The position numbers and the translations under genes are program-made. Below the pieces are notes generated by a model, which saw only the letters and a list, made by a program, of their open reading frames with translations, was not told the origin of the DNA and searched no databases. This document shows positions 53,466-63,744 of a stretch of DNA of 64,000 nucleotides, one piece after another. Source of the DNA: Aradus depressus (lineage: Eukaryota; Arthropoda; Insecta; Hemiptera; Aradidae); assembly GCA_963662175.1 (NCBI GenBank), contig OY759219.1, forward strand, positions 25,276,908-25,340,907. Direction: 5' to 3'. Numbering within the stretch: position 1 is the first letter of the stretch; each line of letters opens with the position of its first letter.

Positions 53466-53943
53466 GTCTCCAGTAGTTTCATATCCTTAGTAAAAATAAA
53501 TTGTATCTTTATTTTATAAGGATTTTTATTATTTTCATCATGTTTTTAAAAATATAATTTTATCTTATTCGATTTGATTTATTTGTTTCTTATCCCCACT
53601 ACAATACCTATCTCATTTATATCTTTCAAATGTTATTGTTTTTTTATTATTATTACATAGGTACATATATTATCCATGGTTTAAAATTAATTTTAACGAA
53701 GTACTTGATTCAATCGATACGATTTTTATTAATTCTATGTAGATTTATACATGTTTCAAAATTAATTATAACGAACTACTCGATACAATCGCTACTTGAG
53801 TAGTATCGAAAGTCTTAATCGAAATTCGTAAAAGTAGCGATACTTTGTGATACCTACTGGTTTTCGGGATTCAACTCTTTCAATCCCGGTATTAACGGGA
53901 TTGATTAAAATTACATCTAAATATGTAAGTTTGAAAAAATGAT

Positions 53944-54205
53944 TTATGAAAATTTAAATTTGCCCATTAAAAGCATAATGTTTCTAAAGAGATCGCCTAA
54001 TCTTGACCTCAGCTTGGTACATAAGTACCCAGCCGCAGAAAATGCCCTTTCGGCCTCCACACTGGTCGGTGGAATTGTTAGCAATGATCTGTACATAAAG
54101 TTTAAGTACAATCCTCTTTTACCACTGTTTTCGAAAACACTCATTTCTTTCTTCAGCTGGCTCTCCAGATCTTCTTTCCTTCTCTTTGGTGAACTTTCGG
54201 TTGTA
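53944..54205 (-). pseudogene. hAT transposase C-terminal dimerisation domain
   Basis: Encodes RRKEDLESQLKKEMSVFENS, then LLTIPPTSVEAERAFSAAGY and LCTKLRSRLGD. The P(P)TSV.AER.FS.AG......R..L hAT dimerisation signature is unmistakable. Only the C-terminus is present. It is opposite in strand to the adjacent BED fragment. Confidence 0.88.
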
Positions 54206-54299
54206 AATTTTTATTTCCCGTTAAGTGCATTTCTCATTGATTTTCATCATTGCCGGACCCATTCCTAACTTCATACTTTTGATTCGATTGTATTCGAAT

Positions 54300-55560
54300 A
54301 CGAAGGAAGAGTATACCCAGCTATTTCAAAAAGCTTTCGGAGGTCTACTGAAGTCTCTCAAATTTACATAAAACCCCTAGATGCCTTCTTTTAATATTAT
54401 ACCTTATTGTTATTCCCTTAAAATACATAGATACTTTTTTTAAAGATATATATAATCTAAAAAATTAATAAAGACTCAAAATGAAATAAATCCCGAGATT
54501 GCAATCCTTAGGAGGTTATACATAAAATGACAAACATAAGGTGGTTGGTTTATCTAAGTGAACCCATTAAATTTTTATATGCAACAGGTTATTATTATTA
54601 GTCTAACCGATAACCTAGGCATTCCTTCTATGAAAATATAAAGTAGATATAATCAATTCAAGGGAAATTTTACAATAATTCTGCCCTTTATTTAGCATGT
54701 TTATTTCATGAATTATTACATTAATGACAAACAATTATTAATTATTAAAAATAAAAGTTATCTACAATCTATAAGATATTTTATTAATATAATGCAAACA
54801 ATTATTAATAATTTATATTTTAAAATTAAAAATAATTATATTAAAAAATTGTACATATTTTACATTACAATTATTATTTTTACAATTTATTTACAGTTAT
54901 GATCAGAGTTCCGAAAACAGCTCACCATATTCCAGAAATGAATCTGTTAATATGAACCGTTATGTGCCTTTACACAACTTCTTTTAAAGATTTCTACAAA
55001 CATTTCTTTTTTCTTCTTATTTCTGTAAGTAAGGCCTGGAATCAACCTCAATAAATTACTTCAAAACAGTTTCATTCATGTCTTTTATTATTATTTTTCT
55101 CAATTTTAGACTGTGTAATTTTTAAGACGCATGATTTACCTAATAAAAATATCATATACCTTCTGGTTGCCTATTACTAATAGTGAAGAATATTTCTGAA
55201 TAAGAAAACTAAAACGCCGGTTCTTTAATTTCAACATTTGTTTACCAAGTAATTTTATGTTAAGATAAATCTCTTTCATCACAATAAAAAAGTGATATTC
55301 TAATAATTTATATATTACAATTAAATTAATTCAATTTGAGTGTTAAATTCTATAAAAAAAACCTTCAATTGAATTTTTGGTTTTGCTTAAGCCGGGTATT
55401 CACTGAATGATTGGACCCACATTGTGCAATCAATGGAAGTCAAAGTTCACTCATGACCCTTCGAGGTTGGAATGTCTTCAAAAAAATAAATAGAAGTCAA
55501 TGAATGTTATTCTCAAGTAACATGTTAAGTCCAATGAACTTTGTCTCTGTCATTTATGTC
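54300..55560. other. intergenic, no gene seen
   Basis: Very AT-rich; frames such as 54708 are of low complexity (Ile, Tyr, Asn). Confidence 0.45.
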
Positions 55561-55564
55561 CGAA

Positions 55565-55770
55565 TACATTTCTGCGATCTGTATCGATATACTGAAAAGC
55601 TAAGAAAATAAATAAAAACAAAGAAGTATACTAATTCAACAAAAATATATACATGCATCAAGTGTACCGGGATTTTGAACTTTGCGCTGACAATGGCGTA
55701 AGCCTAAACCGGTACACTTTATGTATGTATATATTTTTGCGGAATTAGACATTATAGTTCCTTGTTTTTA
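55565..55770 (+). repeat. hammerhead-type repeat with palindromic flank
   Basis: Starts TCTGCGATCTGTATCGATAT. The core GCG-CTGACAA-TGGCGTAAGCC-TAAAC-CG-GTA-CAC is at 55681-55720; AAAATATATACATGCATCAA before it is mirrored after it. Core mutated at two positions. Confidence 0.6.
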
Positions 55771-55958
55771 TTTATATTTTGTTATTGATTATTATTAATA
55801 ACAAATTATTTTTATTTACATAATTATTTCGGTTTCGTTTAGTTCAACCATAACAACATAAAAACGATATGTAGTAAGCAAATTTATTATTTAACAAATA
55901 AAACAAATATTTTTTTTGAAATATTGTCTACTGAAAAAGAAAAATCAATATACATATA

Positions 55959-55995
55959 CCTACTACCTGTTTCAATTACACTATCGTCAGGTTTA
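55959..55995 (-). ncRNA. hammerhead ribozyme-like motif
   Basis: Minus strand: AAAC-CTGACGA-TAGTGTAATT-GAAAC-AG-GTA-GTAGG. Core intact, helix II poor, helix III AC/GT. Confidence 0.5.
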
Positions 55996-56140
55996 GTTGT
56001 CAGTTTGCTGAGTGTGAACCATTCTTATTCATCAGGTAAGGGGATAGGACAGTTTGGTATAAAATATATTTCTTTTTATGTCGATAATAATAATAATAAA
56101 CTATAATTAACGAGAGAGAAAAAAAATGGCCACATTTAAA

Positions 56141-56180
56141 CTTTGTGCTGACAATGGCACAAGCCAAAACCGGTACGGTG
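56141..56180 (+). ncRNA. hammerhead ribozyme-like motif (decayed)
   Basis: TTTGTG-CTGACAA-TGGCACAAGCC-AAAAC-CG-GTA-CGG. Two core substitutions. Confidence 0.45.
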
Positions 56181-56229
56181 AGAATGTCACCTACTGTTTA
56201 AACTTTCCAGGTACCTTCTGATGGTAGGG

Positions 56230-56890
56230 GACAACTAGGGATCTATCGATACAAATAAATACAAGTACAGTATCGATGCTCTTGGCCGATACCAAGTAGG
56301 TATCAAATAGATATTATATATATCAAATAGATATTATATATAATACTGAACTCAAATTACGGTCCACGGACAAATGATAAACTTGATTACTATTTCAGCA
56401 TTTTATTTTATTTTTACAATCAAATTTGTGTCTAATTACAAATTATAATGCTTCGTCCTAAGTGTGGAATCATTACGCTAAGAAAGATTCGATCTCAGGG
56501 ACTTGCAAAAAGTGTTTAAAAAAAGTGAAATATTGTGGGAATACGAATAGTCTCCAGTAGTTTTATATTCTTACTAAAAATAAATTGTATGATTATTTTA
56601 TAAGGATTTTTATTATTTTCAGTATGTTTTTAATAATATAATTTTATCTTATTCGATTTGATTTATTTTTTTCTTATGCTCACAACAATAGGTATCTCAT
56701 TTATACCCCTCAAATTTTATTATTATTAATATGTATATAGATTTATACATTTTTATAAATTAACTAGGACGAACTACTCGATTCAATCGATGCAAGTAGG
56801 TATTCTTGAGTAGTATCGAAAGTTTTATTAGATACTAATTGTGAGTAAAAGTATCGATACTTTGTGGTATCGATTGAACCCTAGGGCCAA
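56230..56890. mobile_element. hAT-derived non-autonomous copy
   Basis: Ends rich in TATCGATAC-type motifs. The interior (56447-56640) is collinear with 53355-53560, e.g. TACGAATAGTCTCCAGTAG in both. It lies immediately downstream (3') of the cuticle gene. Confidence 0.55.
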
Positions 56891-56986
56891 CAAGACAAGG
56901 GAAAGAGATAAAAGGTATGGATGGGAGACACTTCGGGTCGAAATATGTGCGGTCCTAACCTCATCTGCCAACTTAAAATGAACAAA

Positions 56987-58478
56987 TCAACCTCTGATAG
57001 GAATATCATCGCCACGAGCAATGAAACCTTTTTCTGAATCAGCCTCATACTCAACAACTTTCATTTGCCCATCATCTGAAAGATAACTGTAACTTCCGAC
57101 AACTCTTCCTTGTCGGTCTCTGGACTCCCGACGCGCATGATCCCCAGCGTTGAATGTAAAGAAGTATGATCCATCATTGTCTTCAGTTTCTTGGACGCCT
57201 TGCTGACCCGAGTAGGCATAAGGAACATACGTTGTACTTCTAAGAGGAGGTAACGCTGTGGTCGGATTTATCACACTTGGATATCCACTTATTCTTTGTG
57301 CTATGTTTGCTGTGTAAGGCCTTTCTGTTCCAACTCCACCATACACTCTTGAAATATATTGTGGAGGATAGTTGCCCGGGGATACATTCACGCCATATCT
57401 TCTATCATAAGCTTCAGTACTACTCGGATAAGCTTCATTGGTATTGGTATAAATTCTTCTTCTAGGTTGATTGTTAAGGTCATATGCATAAGAATAAGAA
57501 ATACCTTTAGCAGGATCACTATCAGCAAAATAAAATGATTTTGCCCTCGTTGGTGGCTTTATTTCTACTTGTCGTGTTTCATCGTAAGGATCAGTATACC
57601 TAACGTTTCCTCGAACGACGTCTTCAGCAATACGTGATTGAAGTCCTGGCGTATAAGTCGGATAATTGTAAAGTTTATCATCAGGAAAATCCTTATAAGG
57701 AGGTCGATATGTCGTAGGAGAAATACCTTGACTATATCTCATTGTTCCTCTGTTCAGAGGAATCTCCAAACTTCTGCCTCTGCTGCTGTAATAATTTTCT
57801 GTTGTGGTACTGAAAGGTGTTGAATATTTAGCTGTTCCTCTATGACTGTATATTCTTCGATCTGAATCATCATTGTCACGATAGGAAGGGTAATATTCCT
57901 CTGAAGATCGTTGTTCTTTGTACAACTTTGGTTCTGTATCTAAAGAAATACGCTGAGCAATACCCGGTCGTGAAGTGGAAGAATATATTATTCCGCTATC
58001 GTTCTCCCTTTCTATACCATGGTATGGATACACATTGTTGTAACTTCTGTTCTCATTGCCAGTCAGTGCTTCGAATCGAGGTCGTGAAACTCGGGGTACT
58101 TCGTAAAAAAAACTTCTTCGAACATTCGCTAGTGAATCCAGGGAAGCCTGAAGCTGTCGTTCTTTGTCACTTTTTTGATCCGTTACATCATTGATGTGAT
58201 CGATTGTAGATTGAGTCACAGCATCATTATAAAGGCTTCGTACAATGCCATCTGGAAATTCAAAAACTAAGTTAAAACTATTATAAGAAGTCAAGTCATA
58301 AAAGCAAAAACTAGCCAATATGTGACAGTTATCTTTAAATAATTTTTTCGTTAAATAATCTATAAAAGAATAATTTTAAATTACCTGAATTCCGTCGGAG
58401 ATACGTTTCGAACTGTGCTGTGTCTTGTGCATCGCCTGTGTTAAGAACTGCCCAACTCTCTGGTATAACGAACGCTAT
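56987..58478 (-). CDS. cuticular protein with C-terminal chitin-binding RR domain (5' partial)
   Basis: Two exons are clear. 58478-58385 (31 codons, IAFVIPESWAVLNTG start, ends phase 1 before GTAATT) joins 58251-56987 (420 codons plus stop). The ATG of the larger open frame lies in intron sequence. At least 452 aa in total. The first visible residues (IAFVIPESWA) look like the end of a signal peptide, so the initiating exon must lie further upstream; I could not find it. The N-terminal part has FETYLRRNSDGIVRSLYND; the long middle is rich in Tyr, Arg, Ser and Pro, of low complexity. The last 70 residues form a chitin_bind_4 (Rebers-Riddiford) domain: GSYFFTFNAGDHARRESRD, then GRVVGSYSYLSDDGQMKVVE, then YEADSEKGFIARG. 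Role: secreted structural protein of the exoskeleton matrix binding chitin. I do not assign it to a named Drosophila Cpr gene. Confidence 0.88.
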
Positions 58479-58774
58479 CTGTAACATAAAAGTTTTGATT
58501 TATAATATTTATTTTATTTATTAGTCAACAATTATATTTTGTTTGTGTTTCTCGAATTGAAGTTATAAGAAAATCTGGCTACAGTTCTGAGATGGGACCT
58601 TGACGAGTGGCTGGCTACAATCTTGAGAGGGGACTTTGACAGCTAAGTGAATATAATAACTGGCTACTCTTCTTGGAGAGTTATGAAGGCTGAGTGATTA
58701 GAGTCATCAGCTACGTTCCTGAGAGGAAGCCATGCTAGGTAAGTATTTTCCCAGTTTTTTTTATTTTTATTTTC

Positions 58775-58960
58775 CCAGCTATACGAAGTATAGGGGAAGT
58801 TATGAAATCGGTCAAAAATTCGATGCGAAATTTTCAACGGAATTTCGTGTTTTCCGACCTCCAGATTCCAAATATACAAAAAGTATGTCTGTCTTTGAAC
58901 ACGATTAGGACAGAATGAATAAATCGACACACAACATTTTATATGTGTGACCAAAACCCT
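58775..58960 (-). repeat. dispersed repeat R1, 3' end inverted
   Basis: AGCTATACGAAGTATAGGGG then AAGTTATGAAATCGGTCA. Complement of the R1 end. Confidence 0.5.
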
Positions 58961-59007
58961 ATAAGGACAACACCTATCAATTTTCAGCCAAATCGACTCC
59001 TAGTAGT

Positions 59008-59104
59008 ATCGGGGTCATGTCCACCAGAGGGAGGAAAGAGCGCTCTGGTCGTAGGCGGTATGAGCTAGTAGTTAAAGCCCGGGCATGAGTCATAATAACT
59101 AACC
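59008..59104 (+). repeat. SINE-A 3' fragment
   Basis: GGGGTCATGTCCACCAGAG to GGGCATGAGTCATAATAACT. Confidence 0.85.
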
Positions 59105-59724
59105 AACAAGTTGTTGCTACATGTTACGTGTAATGTTTCAAGATAGTTATTTTCTAGATACTATCATAAGATGTTTTGTTTGTCTCTACTTTATTAACAT
59201 AATATATTACGTTGAAATGTTTTTTTTTTTTCTTTTTAAGGGCTTCGTGACAAGGTCATGGGAGACACCTAGCCATCATAAGCTCCGCATGTAAGATTTG
59301 TTAAAGTCAAATCTGACATCCAACGTCACTCAGACTAACAAATGCTCGTTAGTCGAATCTCTTAATTCAGTGTCAGTAATATGTTGTCTTTTTAATTAGA
59401 TTTTTTAATTAATATTACTTTGTTCCTCAGATTAGATATTGGTTTGATTGAACGTCCTTGTGTATCAAGAAATTATGAGTTTTCGCTTCACCATGGTCTA
59501 GTTCAGCTCAAGTGCGGAAAAAATATCTCAATGTCTGAGATTTGTATCGATATAATGGAAAACTAATACATGAAATAAGAAAAAAGAACTTGTTAACTTA
59601 TATAATGTCTAATTCCTCAAAAAAATATATGTAAAAGAAAACACATCTGAAATGAGGAAAATAGAAGAAAAATCTATCAACGATATGGGTCACATATTCA
59701 ATGAAGCAACGGGGATAAAATACC
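59105..59724. other. intergenic, no gene seen
   Basis: 59530-59640 is the upstream half of a hammerhead-type repeat (GATTTGTATCGATATAATGG). Nothing else recognised. Confidence 0.4.
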
Positions 59725-60283
59725 CAGAGGCGTGGCCAGGTTTTTTGAGCAGGGGGGGGGGGGGGGGGGGGGCAAAGTTGGCTACGAGGGTGGGGGGTAT
59801 AGACTCCCGGGGGCACAGCCCGCAGTTTCCGTGGTTAGCGTTGCAGACATTTTGTTATTAATTTGGGAGACACGGACTTCTAGAAGCTCCCCCTGAGGTA
59901 ACCACTGACTGTAATACTCAAGTTGACTTTACATGAGCAGTAAAAATGCAAAGCGCAGCAGCAGCAAATGCACGCTGTGGTTTCTGTGCTTTTAGAATTA
60001 AATGACTCACATTCAATAGCGTGCATTTGCTGCTGCTGCGCTTTGCATTTTTAGTGCGCATGTAAAATTAGCTTTAAGAGTATAAAGTATAACATAAATG
60101 ACGATTTTGAGCGAGGAAATGAAATGATCGAATTCATATATATTTAAATAAATGTAATATGACTTATTTTGAACATGTACATTTATGTAACAGCTGATGA
60201 TTTTTAATAAAAACAATTTTTTTTAGTTTATTTAATTTTTATCTTGGTTTTTTGCTCTGACCAGGGGGGGGGGCGCGCCCCTG
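59725..60283. mobile_element. hAT-type non-autonomous element with 21-G tract
   Basis: Ends CAGAGGCGTGGCCAGG and (right, reverse complement) CAGGGGCGCGCCCCC. Flanks AAAATACC / AAAGTACC, 7 of 8 matching, as expected for an 8-bp hAT TSD. It contains a run of 21 G (59752-59772) and a second G run near 60265. Confidence 0.7.
59932..60064. mobile_element. miniature inverted-repeat element nested in the hAT-type copy
   Basis: 46-bp inverted arms (TACATGAGCAGTAAAAATGC... and TACATGCGCACTAAAAATGC... in reverse), continuing AAAGCGCAGCAGCAGCAAAT. Loop of about 40 bp. Confidence 0.65.
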
Positions 60284-60729
60284 AAAGTACCTCCATCTTT
60301 GTGAAAAAGGTAGACAGCATGACTCCCTGAAACAGCTGGAAATTAATAGAACAATAAAAAATGGGAATTGTTTGGACGAGCAAACTAATTCCAATTTCTC
60401 ACTCCTAATAACGCCACCAACTAGTATAATATATTCTGTATTTTTTTATTATAAAGATTGTACGGCTTCTTGTACTTCGATATTGTCATGTAGCACTTAT
60501 TTCTTATATATACATGTATTCTATTATAAACCTACATTTAGAAATATTTTTTAGTATTATATTTTCTTTATTTTATTATATTATTGACAACTCTGATATT
60601 TGTAAATGTTATGTCAAGGCCCCATGAACTTTTCAAGAGGACAGGATGTCACAGCCTTCTGTAGTCTCAGATTACCTGAGGATTGTATAAATATATGACA
60701 ATCTAGCAAACTTAAATGTCACTTTTGAA

Positions 60730-60770
60730 CTTTGTGTTGACGATGGCGTAAACCGAAACCACTACACTTT
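60730..60770 (+). ncRNA. hammerhead ribozyme-like motif
   Basis: TTTGTG-TTGACGA-TGGCGTAAACC-GAAAC-CA-CTA-CAC. Helix I GTG/CAC is intact; C3 is T and helix III is broken. Confidence 0.5.
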
Positions 60771-60846
60771 ATTTATAATTTTTGAGGAATTAGACAACAA
60801 AAAAGTAATTAAGTTTTTTGTTATTTATTTTAAAAGTATCTTACAT

Positions 60847-61040
60847 AAGCGATGGTCCCGAGCCTGTACGATGTCAGATACTCATTAAAGACCCCTAGGT
60901 GAATAAAAATTTAGGTTAGGCAACATTTAGGTGTCCATAGTAGAGTCAGGCTCATGTCTACCAGAGTGACGAAAGAGTGCTCAGGTTGTAGGCGATATGA
61001 CCTCGTAGTTAAAGCCCGGGCATGAGTCATAATATCTAAC
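60847..61040 (+). repeat. SINE-A 3' part
   Basis: AGCGATGGTCCCGAGCCTGT to GGGCATGAGTCATAATATCT. Confidence 0.9.
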
Positions 61041-61388
61041 TATAAAGACAGATGTACAGTGACAGGTGTATGTTTACTTGTCACATTTTGAGTTAAAGTT
61101 TTTTTGGACTGGCAAGTTATAAAGCATGCACTTTTTAAAAATATTGATTAAAGACGTGAGTTACTCACTGTAAAGTGGATGCTACCTAATAGGTATAAAT
61201 ATGGACATAAAATAAATAACATTTAAAATAACAGATTGGTGTCGTCTCATCTTGAGAACCACCTAAGACTGCTTATAAAGTGAACAAATAGATAAAAATA
61301 AAAGATGAAATTATAAGATAATTAAGATAATGGCTAACAATTTTGAAAATAAAATATGAGAAAGTAAACTTGAACACTTGGTCTCTAA

Positions 61389-62024
61389 AGCGGCCCACAC
61401 ACTTTCAGTTTTAACTGCGCAGTTGAACTAAAAACTGTACAATAAACTGAACTGAAAGTGTATGTTCGTAAAGTTGGTTGCACAGTTGTTTTGTTGACTT
61501 CAGTACATCTAAATAATGAGAACCAAAATACCAAAGTGAAGGAGTATAAATTTCATCAGCTGAAGCCCCCGACTTTTTTGAATCATTTATTTTCTTTAGC
61601 TCTTTTCTAAATGCAGATCTCAGGTTACTAATTTTTTTCACAACACCTTCTCGCGTAGCACTACCATCTATTGGTTTTAATTTTTCTATTAATTTATCAT
61701 ATGCAGCTGCTTTTTTTACTCTTTTAGAATATGCTGAACATTGTGTATCCCAAAGCTCAGGAAGAGAACTGTTTTCTGTAAAATCAAGGAGTAACGAGTT
61801 TTTTTGGACGAAGACGCCATGGCAAAGAATGAGAAGGAACTGAGAAAACTGAACGACAAACTGTGTGACCTGTGCAGTTTATCTGAGCAAAAGAGGTTCT
61901 GGTAGCACAGGCCTGAGAACTGCATAAATACCTACCTGAACTGTGCAGTTCACACAGTTTATCGTTCAGACATGACGTCACACGTGATAAACTGCGCAGT
62001 AAAACTGTGAGTGTGTGGGCCGGT
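61389..62024 (-). mobile_element. PIF/Harbinger-type deletion derivative with MADF remnant, TSD TAA
   Basis: TIRs AGCGGCCCACACACTTTCAG (left) and ACCGGCCCACACACTCACAG (right, reverse complement), continuing with GCGCAGTT. TAA at 61386-61388 and 62025-62027. The minus strand encodes KKISNLRSAFRKELKKINDS, then YTPSLWYFGSHYLD, a MADF (Myb/SANT-like) domain as in the accessory protein of Harbinger elements. The transposase gene itself is deleted. Confidence 0.88.
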
Positions 62025-62029
62025 TAACG

Positions 62030-62716
62030 GAGGATGTCTTGAGTCTTGGGGCTGGAGTAGTCTTCCATAGATCGTAATACGTTGGTGCTGCTGCGGTTTT
62101 TAGGGAACTTCTTGGTAACTTTCTTTACTAAGTAGCATACGAAGTCTTCAACATATGACATGCATAGTTCTTCGTGGAGCTGCTTGTTCCTCAGGAACCA
62201 TGGCGCATTTACTGCCGAGCCTAAAACATTATTTTGCAGCTTCTTGTATCTGTGTCACCTGCGGAAAGGGGGTTAAGTGCAAAAATCCCATTTTCGGAAA
62301 AACGCAATTGAAAGTTTCATAATTTTTCAAGAATCTACATATTGATAAAATTCCAGTTTTAAAGCTTTAAAATTTTGCAGTACTTTTTCTTAATTATGGA
62401 AATGTTATCGTTTTTTGAATTGTTAATTATAACCTCTATTTTTACAAATTGTTTTAAATTATCTGTACTTAGTGCGTTTTACACTAATGTGTTAAGTGCT
62501 TAATAGTACCTTAAAATGTAGGCAATTTTATGCCATATTTACCCTGTTAGAGCTTAAGGAAATTATATGTAAACAATAAATTTTACTTATATATAGGTTG
62601 TTTTCTGGACAGGCAACGGTGTCGTGCATTCTGAGCTCTTAAGTCAGGGGCAAACCATCATATATATACATTAATTATTAACATATTATATCGAATATTA
62701 CATATTATATTATTTA
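62030..62716. other. no gene seen
   Basis: AT-rich with short frames only. Confidence 0.4.
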
Positions 62717-63048
62717 TCAGTGGTATGCGTGCTTGACTTCTGAGCTCAAGGTTGTGGGTTCGTAGCCCGACCGAGGCCCTTAGTTTATTTTATCTGGGAG
62801 GTAAAATAAACTTAAGCACGCCGTCCTTCGGATGGGACGTTAAGCGATGGTCCCGAGCCTGTACGATGTCAGGTACTCGTTAAAGACCCCTACCCTAGAT
62901 GAATAAAAATTCAGGGTAGGCAAAATTTAGGACTCCTCAGTAGAGTCGGGCTCATGTCCACCAAAGTGACGAAAGAGCGCTCTGGTAGTAGGCGATATGA
63001 CCTCGTTGTTAAAGCCCGGGCATGAGTCATAAAACCTAACCTAACCTA
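62717..63048 (+). repeat. SINE-A, nearly full length, tail AACCTAACCTAACC
   Basis: Starts within the A box (TCAGTGGTATGCG). B-box region GGGTTCGTAGCCC, complete body, CCTAA tail. Confidence 0.95.
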
Positions 63049-63065
63049 TATTATTTATAACATAG

Positions 63066-63386
63066 ATTAGGTTTTATGACTCATAACCGGGCTTTAATTA
63101 CGAGGTCATATCGCCTACTACCAGAGCGCTCTTTCATCACTCTGGTGGACATGAGGGAGTCCTAAATATGGCCTACCCTAAATTTGTATTCACCTAGGTA
63201 GGGGGTCTTCAACGAGTACCTGACATCGTACAGGCTCGGGACCATCGCTTAACGTCCCATCCGAAGGACGGCGTGCTTAAGTTTATTTTACCTTCCAGAT
63301 AAAATAAACTAAGGGCCTCGGTTGGGTTTCGAACGATCTGAGCTCAGAAGACAAGCACGCAAACCACTGAGCTACCGGCGCCCTCT
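63066..63386 (-). repeat. SINE-A, full length, inverted to the previous copy
   Basis: From TTAGGTTTTATGACTCATAA to GAGCTACCGGCGCCCTC, with small deletions near 63155 and 63335. Tail-to-tail with the copy ending at 63048. Confidence 0.95.
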
Positions 63387-63395
63387 ATTTATAAC

Positions 63396-63396
<1 letters not shown>

Positions 63397-63462
<66 letters not shown>
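63397..63462. repeat. (TA)n microsatellite
   Basis: About 30 uninterrupted TA units directly after the SINE head. Confidence 0.95.
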
Positions 63463-63466
<4 letters not shown>

Positions 63467-63744
63467 AACATATATTATATATTAATTATTATGTTATTTT
63501 CCCACAGATGTATTATATATATATTTTGGTTTGATTCTACACAATTAATTGTAACGGATGCTACCATACATAATAGTTAGTAGGTACATTAAGTATGTAA
63601 TCATAGTGAATCACACAAGGGCTGTCCTTCAGAAACAGCGCTGAGTCACATCACTTCCTTAGACTTTAACAGCATTTTAATGGTAATTTTCATTCTTTTA
63701 TATATATATTTTTTCATCTATCGTGAGTAGGTACTTCACTAATG

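Noticed and set aside
53939..54268. 109-codon plus-strand frame
   Set aside because: Antisense shadow of the hAT dimerisation domain on the minus strand.
57277..58194. Several plus-strand frames of 60-90 codons
   Set aside because: Shadows of the cuticular protein coding exon.
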